Shown here: positions 60,522 to 64,000 of the stretch, one piece after another | Position numbering within the stretch: position 1 is the first letter of the stretch | Layout of the letters: each line of letters opens with the position of its first letter | From: Paenibacillus sp. JZ16 | GTDB lineage: Bacteria; Bacillota; Bacilli; Paenibacillales; Paenibacillaceae | Direction of reading: 5' to 3' | Length of the DNA: 64,000 nt | Assembly: GCF_015326965.1 (NCBI RefSeq) | Contig: NZ_CP017659.1 | Coordinates: 3,301,001 to 3,365,000, forward strand | Program-made: the position numbers and the translations under genes | The notes under the pieces: model-generated | Told to the model about the DNA's origin: nothing | The model's input: only the letters and a program-made list of their open reading frames with translations | Databases searched by the model: none

Positions 60522-60601
60522 TGCCGGTGAAGGGACTCGAACCCCCACGGTTTCCCTCACGATTTTGAGTCGCGCGCGTCTGCCAATTCCGCCACACCGG
60601 C
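60522..60601 (-). tRNA. tRNA-Leu (CAA)
   Basis: Anticodon loop CTCAAAA gives CAA (codon UUG). It has a variable arm and no encoded CCA. Last gene of the array. Confidence 0.95.
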
Positions 60602-60609
60602 TTACATTA

Positions 60610-60686
60610 TGGCGTGCCCTAAGAGATTCGAACTCCTGACCTTTTGATTCGTAGTCAAACGCTCTATCCAGCTGAGCTAAGGGCAC
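60610..60686 (-). tRNA. tRNA-Arg (ACG)
   Basis: Anticodon loop CTACGAA gives ACG, read as ICG after deamination. CCA is encoded. In B. subtilis trnD this place is taken by a leucine tRNA. Confidence 0.95.
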
Positions 60687-60698
60687 ATAAGTTTGTAA

Positions 60699-60772
60699 TG
60701 GAGGCGCCACCCAGATTCGAACTGGGGATAAAGCTTTTGCAGAGCTGTGCCTTACCACTTGGCTATGGCGCC
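60699..60772 (-). tRNA. tRNA-Cys (GCA)
   Basis: Anticodon loop CTGCAAA; acceptor GGCGCCA/TGGCGCC; CCA encoded. Confidence 0.95.
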
Positions 60773-60783
60773 AGAAATAAAAA

Positions 60784-60858
60784 TGGAGCGGACGACGGGA
60801 ATCGAACCCGCGACCCTCGCCTTGGCAAGGCGATGCTCTACCGCTGAGCCACGTCCGC
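60784..60858 (-). tRNA. tRNA-Gly (GCC)
   Basis: Anticodon loop TTGCCAA; acceptor GCGGACG/CGTCCGC; CCA encoded. Confidence 0.95.
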
Positions 60859-60873
60859 AAACATAAAAATCAA

Positions 60874-60948
60874 TGGCTGGGGATATAGGATTCGAACCTA
60901 TGCATGACGGAGTCAAAGTCCGTTGCCTTACCGCTTGGCTAATCCCCA
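60874..60948 (-). tRNA. tRNA-Gln (TTG)
   Basis: Anticodon loop CTTTGAC; acceptor TGGGGAT/ATCCCCA; CCA encoded. Confidence 0.95.
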
Positions 60949-60964
60949 ATATGATTTTGTAATA

Positions 60965-61041
60965 TGGGGCGATCGAGGGGAATTGAACCCCCGAGTGCCG
61001 GAGCCACAATCCGGTGCGTTAACCACTTCGCCACGACCGCC
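60965..61041 (-). tRNA. tRNA-His (GTG)
   Basis: Anticodon loop TTGTGGC; the extra 5' G (opposite C73) typical of tRNA-His is encoded; CCA encoded. Confidence 0.95.
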
Positions 61042-61064
61042 ATACTGAAACACTGTGATACGAT

Positions 61065-61138
61065 TGGCAGGGGCAGCAGGAATTGAACCCACACTAACGG
61101 TTTTGGAGACCGCTGTTCTACCTTTAAACTATGCCCCT
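61065..61138 (-). tRNA. tRNA-Trp (CCA)
   Basis: Anticodon loop CTCCAAA. Substrate of the TrpS encoded at 32043-33029 and ligand of its T-box. Confidence 0.95.
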
Positions 61139-61144
61139 AAAAAC

Positions 61145-61229
61145 TGGTGGAGGATGATGGATTCGAACCACCGAACTCGAAGAGAGCAGATTTACAGTCT
61201 GCCGTGTTTAGCCACTTCACTAATCCTCC
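61145..61229 (-). tRNA. tRNA-Tyr (GTA)
   Basis: Anticodon loop CTGTAAA; long variable arm; CCA encoded. Confidence 0.95.
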
Positions 61230-61233
61230 AGAA

Positions 61234-61309
<76 letters not shown>

Positions 61310-61331
61310 ATATAAAGTTATAAAACGTACA

Positions 61332-61407
<76 letters not shown>

Positions 61408-61475
61408 TTAAAGCTCTTCGCGAACTTTGACGGAACCCATATCGGATACTCATCTCATCCCAAAGTTGTAAATAA

Positions 61476-61552
61476 TGGCGGAACTGACGGGATTCGAACC
61501 CGCGATCTCCTGCGTGACAGGCAGGCATGTTAGGCCTCTACACCACAGTTCC
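61476..61552 (-). tRNA. tRNA-Asp (GTC)
   Basis: Anticodon loop CTGTCAC; acceptor GGAACTG/CAGTTCC; CCA encoded. Confidence 0.95.
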
Positions 61553-61582
61553 AAGAGGCATTATCGCTATCGCGATATAAAT

Positions 61583-61659
<77 letters not shown>

Positions 61660-61687
61660 TCATTATAAAGGGTTGCTTGTATGGGGT

Positions 61688-61739
61688 CCCCGAAAAGTAA
61701 TCGGAATTACCTACGAAGCATGCGCTTCACTTTTTGGGG
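61688..61739 (-). repeat. Hairpin repeat, copy C, within the tRNA array
   Basis: CCCCGAAAAGT (61688-61698) and ACTTTTTGGGG (61729-61739), with TCGGAATTA and GAAGCATGCGCTTC between them. It lies between tRNA-fMet and tRNA-Val and would be transcribed as part of the operon. Confidence 0.8.
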
Positions 61740-61747
61740 ATAAATCA

Positions 61748-61823
61748 TGGTGGAGGCTGAGGGGATCGAACCCCCGACCCTCTGCTTGTAAGGCAGATGC
61801 TCTCCCAGCTGAGCTAAGCCTCC
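61748..61823 (-). tRNA. tRNA-Val (TAC)
   Basis: Anticodon loop CTTACAA; acceptor GGAGGCT/AGCCTCC; CCA encoded. Confidence 0.95.
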
Positions 61824-61879
61824 GTAACAAAGCGACTTTCATCATATCAAAATCTGATATAAGAAGCAAGTGTTTTTTC

Positions 61880-61904
61880 AAGAAAGTGGTGACCCGTAGG
61901 GGAT
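61880..61904 (-). repeat. Partial duplicate of the tRNA-Glu 3' end
   Basis: A 25-base copy of 61992-62016, covering the last part of the tRNA-Glu acceptor/T-arm side and the CCA, begins 112 bases away on the tRNA-Val side. The sequence beyond it does not form a tRNA. On the minus strand the block starts AGGGGATGAGA and ends ATCCCCT, so it can also form its own long hairpin. Confidence 0.7.
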
Positions 61905-61998
61905 ACTCTCACTTCGTTCGAGACTGTGAAGTCTTTGCTTACGAAGTTATCCTCCGACGAACCGACGGGATTCTCATCCCCTGATGCAATTAAGAAAG

Positions 61999-62073
61999 TG
62001 GTGACCCGTAGGGGATTCGAACCCCTGTTACCTCCGTGAAAGGGAGGTGTCTTAACCCCTTGACCAACGGGCC
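61999..62073 (-). tRNA. tRNA-Glu (TTC)
   Basis: Anticodon loop CTTTCAC; acceptor GGCCCGT/ACGGGTC; CCA encoded. Confidence 0.95.
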
Positions 62074-62090
62074 TTGCTTAAAATAATAGT

Positions 62091-62181
62091 GGCGGAGAGA
62101 GAGGGATTCGAACCCTCGAGACGCTTTTGGCGCCTACACGATTTCCAATCGTGCTCCTTCGGCCAACTCGGACACCTCTCC
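62091..62181 (-). tRNA. tRNA-Ser (GGA)
   Basis: Anticodon loop TTGGAAA; long variable arm; CCA encoded. Confidence 0.95.
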
Positions 62182-62186
62182 ATAAA

Positions 62187-62262
62187 TGGCTCCCCGAACA
62201 GGACTCGAACCTGTGACAACTCGATTAACAGTCGAGTGCTCTACCAACTGAGCTATCAGGGA
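62187..62262 (-). tRNA. tRNA-Asn (GTT)
   Basis: Anticodon loop CTGTTAA; acceptor TCCCTGA/TCGGGGA; CCA encoded. First tRNA after the 23S gene. Confidence 0.95.
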
Positions 62263-62287
62263 ACAATATTCAATTCAAGTGTTTGAT

Positions 62288-62322
62288 CACCTGAAAACTA
62301 GATACGAAACGATCTTTGCGTT
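62288..62322 (-). other. 3' strand of the pre-23S processing stalk
   Basis: On the minus strand GTTTCGTATCTAGTTTTCAG would pair with the usual leader GAAAACTAGATACGAAAC upstream of 23S in Bacillota. The leader itself is outside the window. This is an inference from known rRNA operon spacers. Confidence 0.5.
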
Positions 62323-62362
62323 GATTAGAATCCGTAGCATTCACCCGATGTGGTATCGGGGT

Positions 62363-62413
62363 CCCCGAAAAGTATTCGGTGTCAGCTTCAAAGCTTCACT
62401 TCACTTTTTGGGG
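62363..62413 (-). repeat. Hairpin repeat, copy D, between 23S and tRNA-Asn
   Basis: CCCCGAAAAGT (62363-62373) and ACTTTTTGGGG (62403-62413), with TTCGGTGTC and two GCTTCA-type blocks inside. It lies seven bases beyond the estimated 23S end, where a 5S gene would be expected further on. A second small stem, ACCCGAT/ATCGGGGT (62342-62361), lies next to it. Confidence 0.8.
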
Positions 62414-62419
62414 TGATTT

Positions 62420-64000
<1,581 letters not shown>

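Overview
The window comes from the chromosome of an endospore-forming, low-to-mid GC Bacillota, most likely Paenibacillus or a close relative. Spore genes (two alpha/beta SASPs, sspI, ylbJ, yunB, a YheC/YheD protein, a YjcZ-like peptide, sda), S-box and T-box leaders, and B. subtilis-like yui/yum/yut/yun gene neighbourhoods support this. Several families here (a Cthe_2314-type HEPN protein, a DUF2515 protein, an aminofutalosine synthase) fit Paenibacillus better than Bacillus. The genus is an inference; no database search was possible.

Layout. 1-11 kb: the 5' part of dnaB, yuiB, hemQ, then a redox block (type II NADH dehydrogenase, YumC-type ferredoxin reductase, A-type Fe-S carrier, mqnE, YutJ, YuzB, YutI). 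The sporulation checkpoint gene sda lies beside a cluster of DnaA boxes. 11-15 kb: an SDR oxidoreductase and the metNIQ methionine transporter behind a SAM-I riboswitch. 15-32 kb: a HEPN-type protein, haem A synthesis and cytochrome oxidase assembly (ctaA, sco, ctaB), envelope genes (a MurJ/YtgP-type flippase, a class B PBP, a transglutaminase-like membrane protein), an MFS transporter and small spore genes. 32-41 kb: trpS with a T-box, a frameshifted aldose-epimerase gene, a second SASP gene, pepF, a truncated haemoglobin, ylbJ and nadK. 41.9-43.1 kb: an intact IS3-family element that has split the nadK terminator. 43-55 kb: yutD-lipA, yunA, yunB, an ArsR/SRPBCC pair with matching operator repeats, a 2'-O-methyltransferase, a Ktr potassium-channel subunit, sspI, prfC, zwf and ywmB. 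55-60 kb: a seven-gene envelope-stress operon (LiaI-like, PspA, PspC, PspA, LiaF, LiaS, LiaR). 60.5-62.3 kb: sixteen tRNA genes downstream of a 23S rRNA gene whose 3' 1.6 kb ends the window; both are transcribed leftward.

Non-coding structure is the most distinctive part. A hairpin repeat (CCCCG-MAAAGT ... ACTTT-KTGGGG) occurs four times, two of them inside the rRNA/tRNA operon. A separate ~290 bp structured element with terminal inverted repeats and a possible 7 bp target duplication lies at 19.5-19.8 kb. No 5S rRNA gene lies between the 23S gene and the tRNA cluster, where it would normally be. I found no CRISPR array, prophage or clear defence island. The best candidates for undescribed biology are the repeat family, the 19.5 kb element and the doubled PspA/PspC arrangement.
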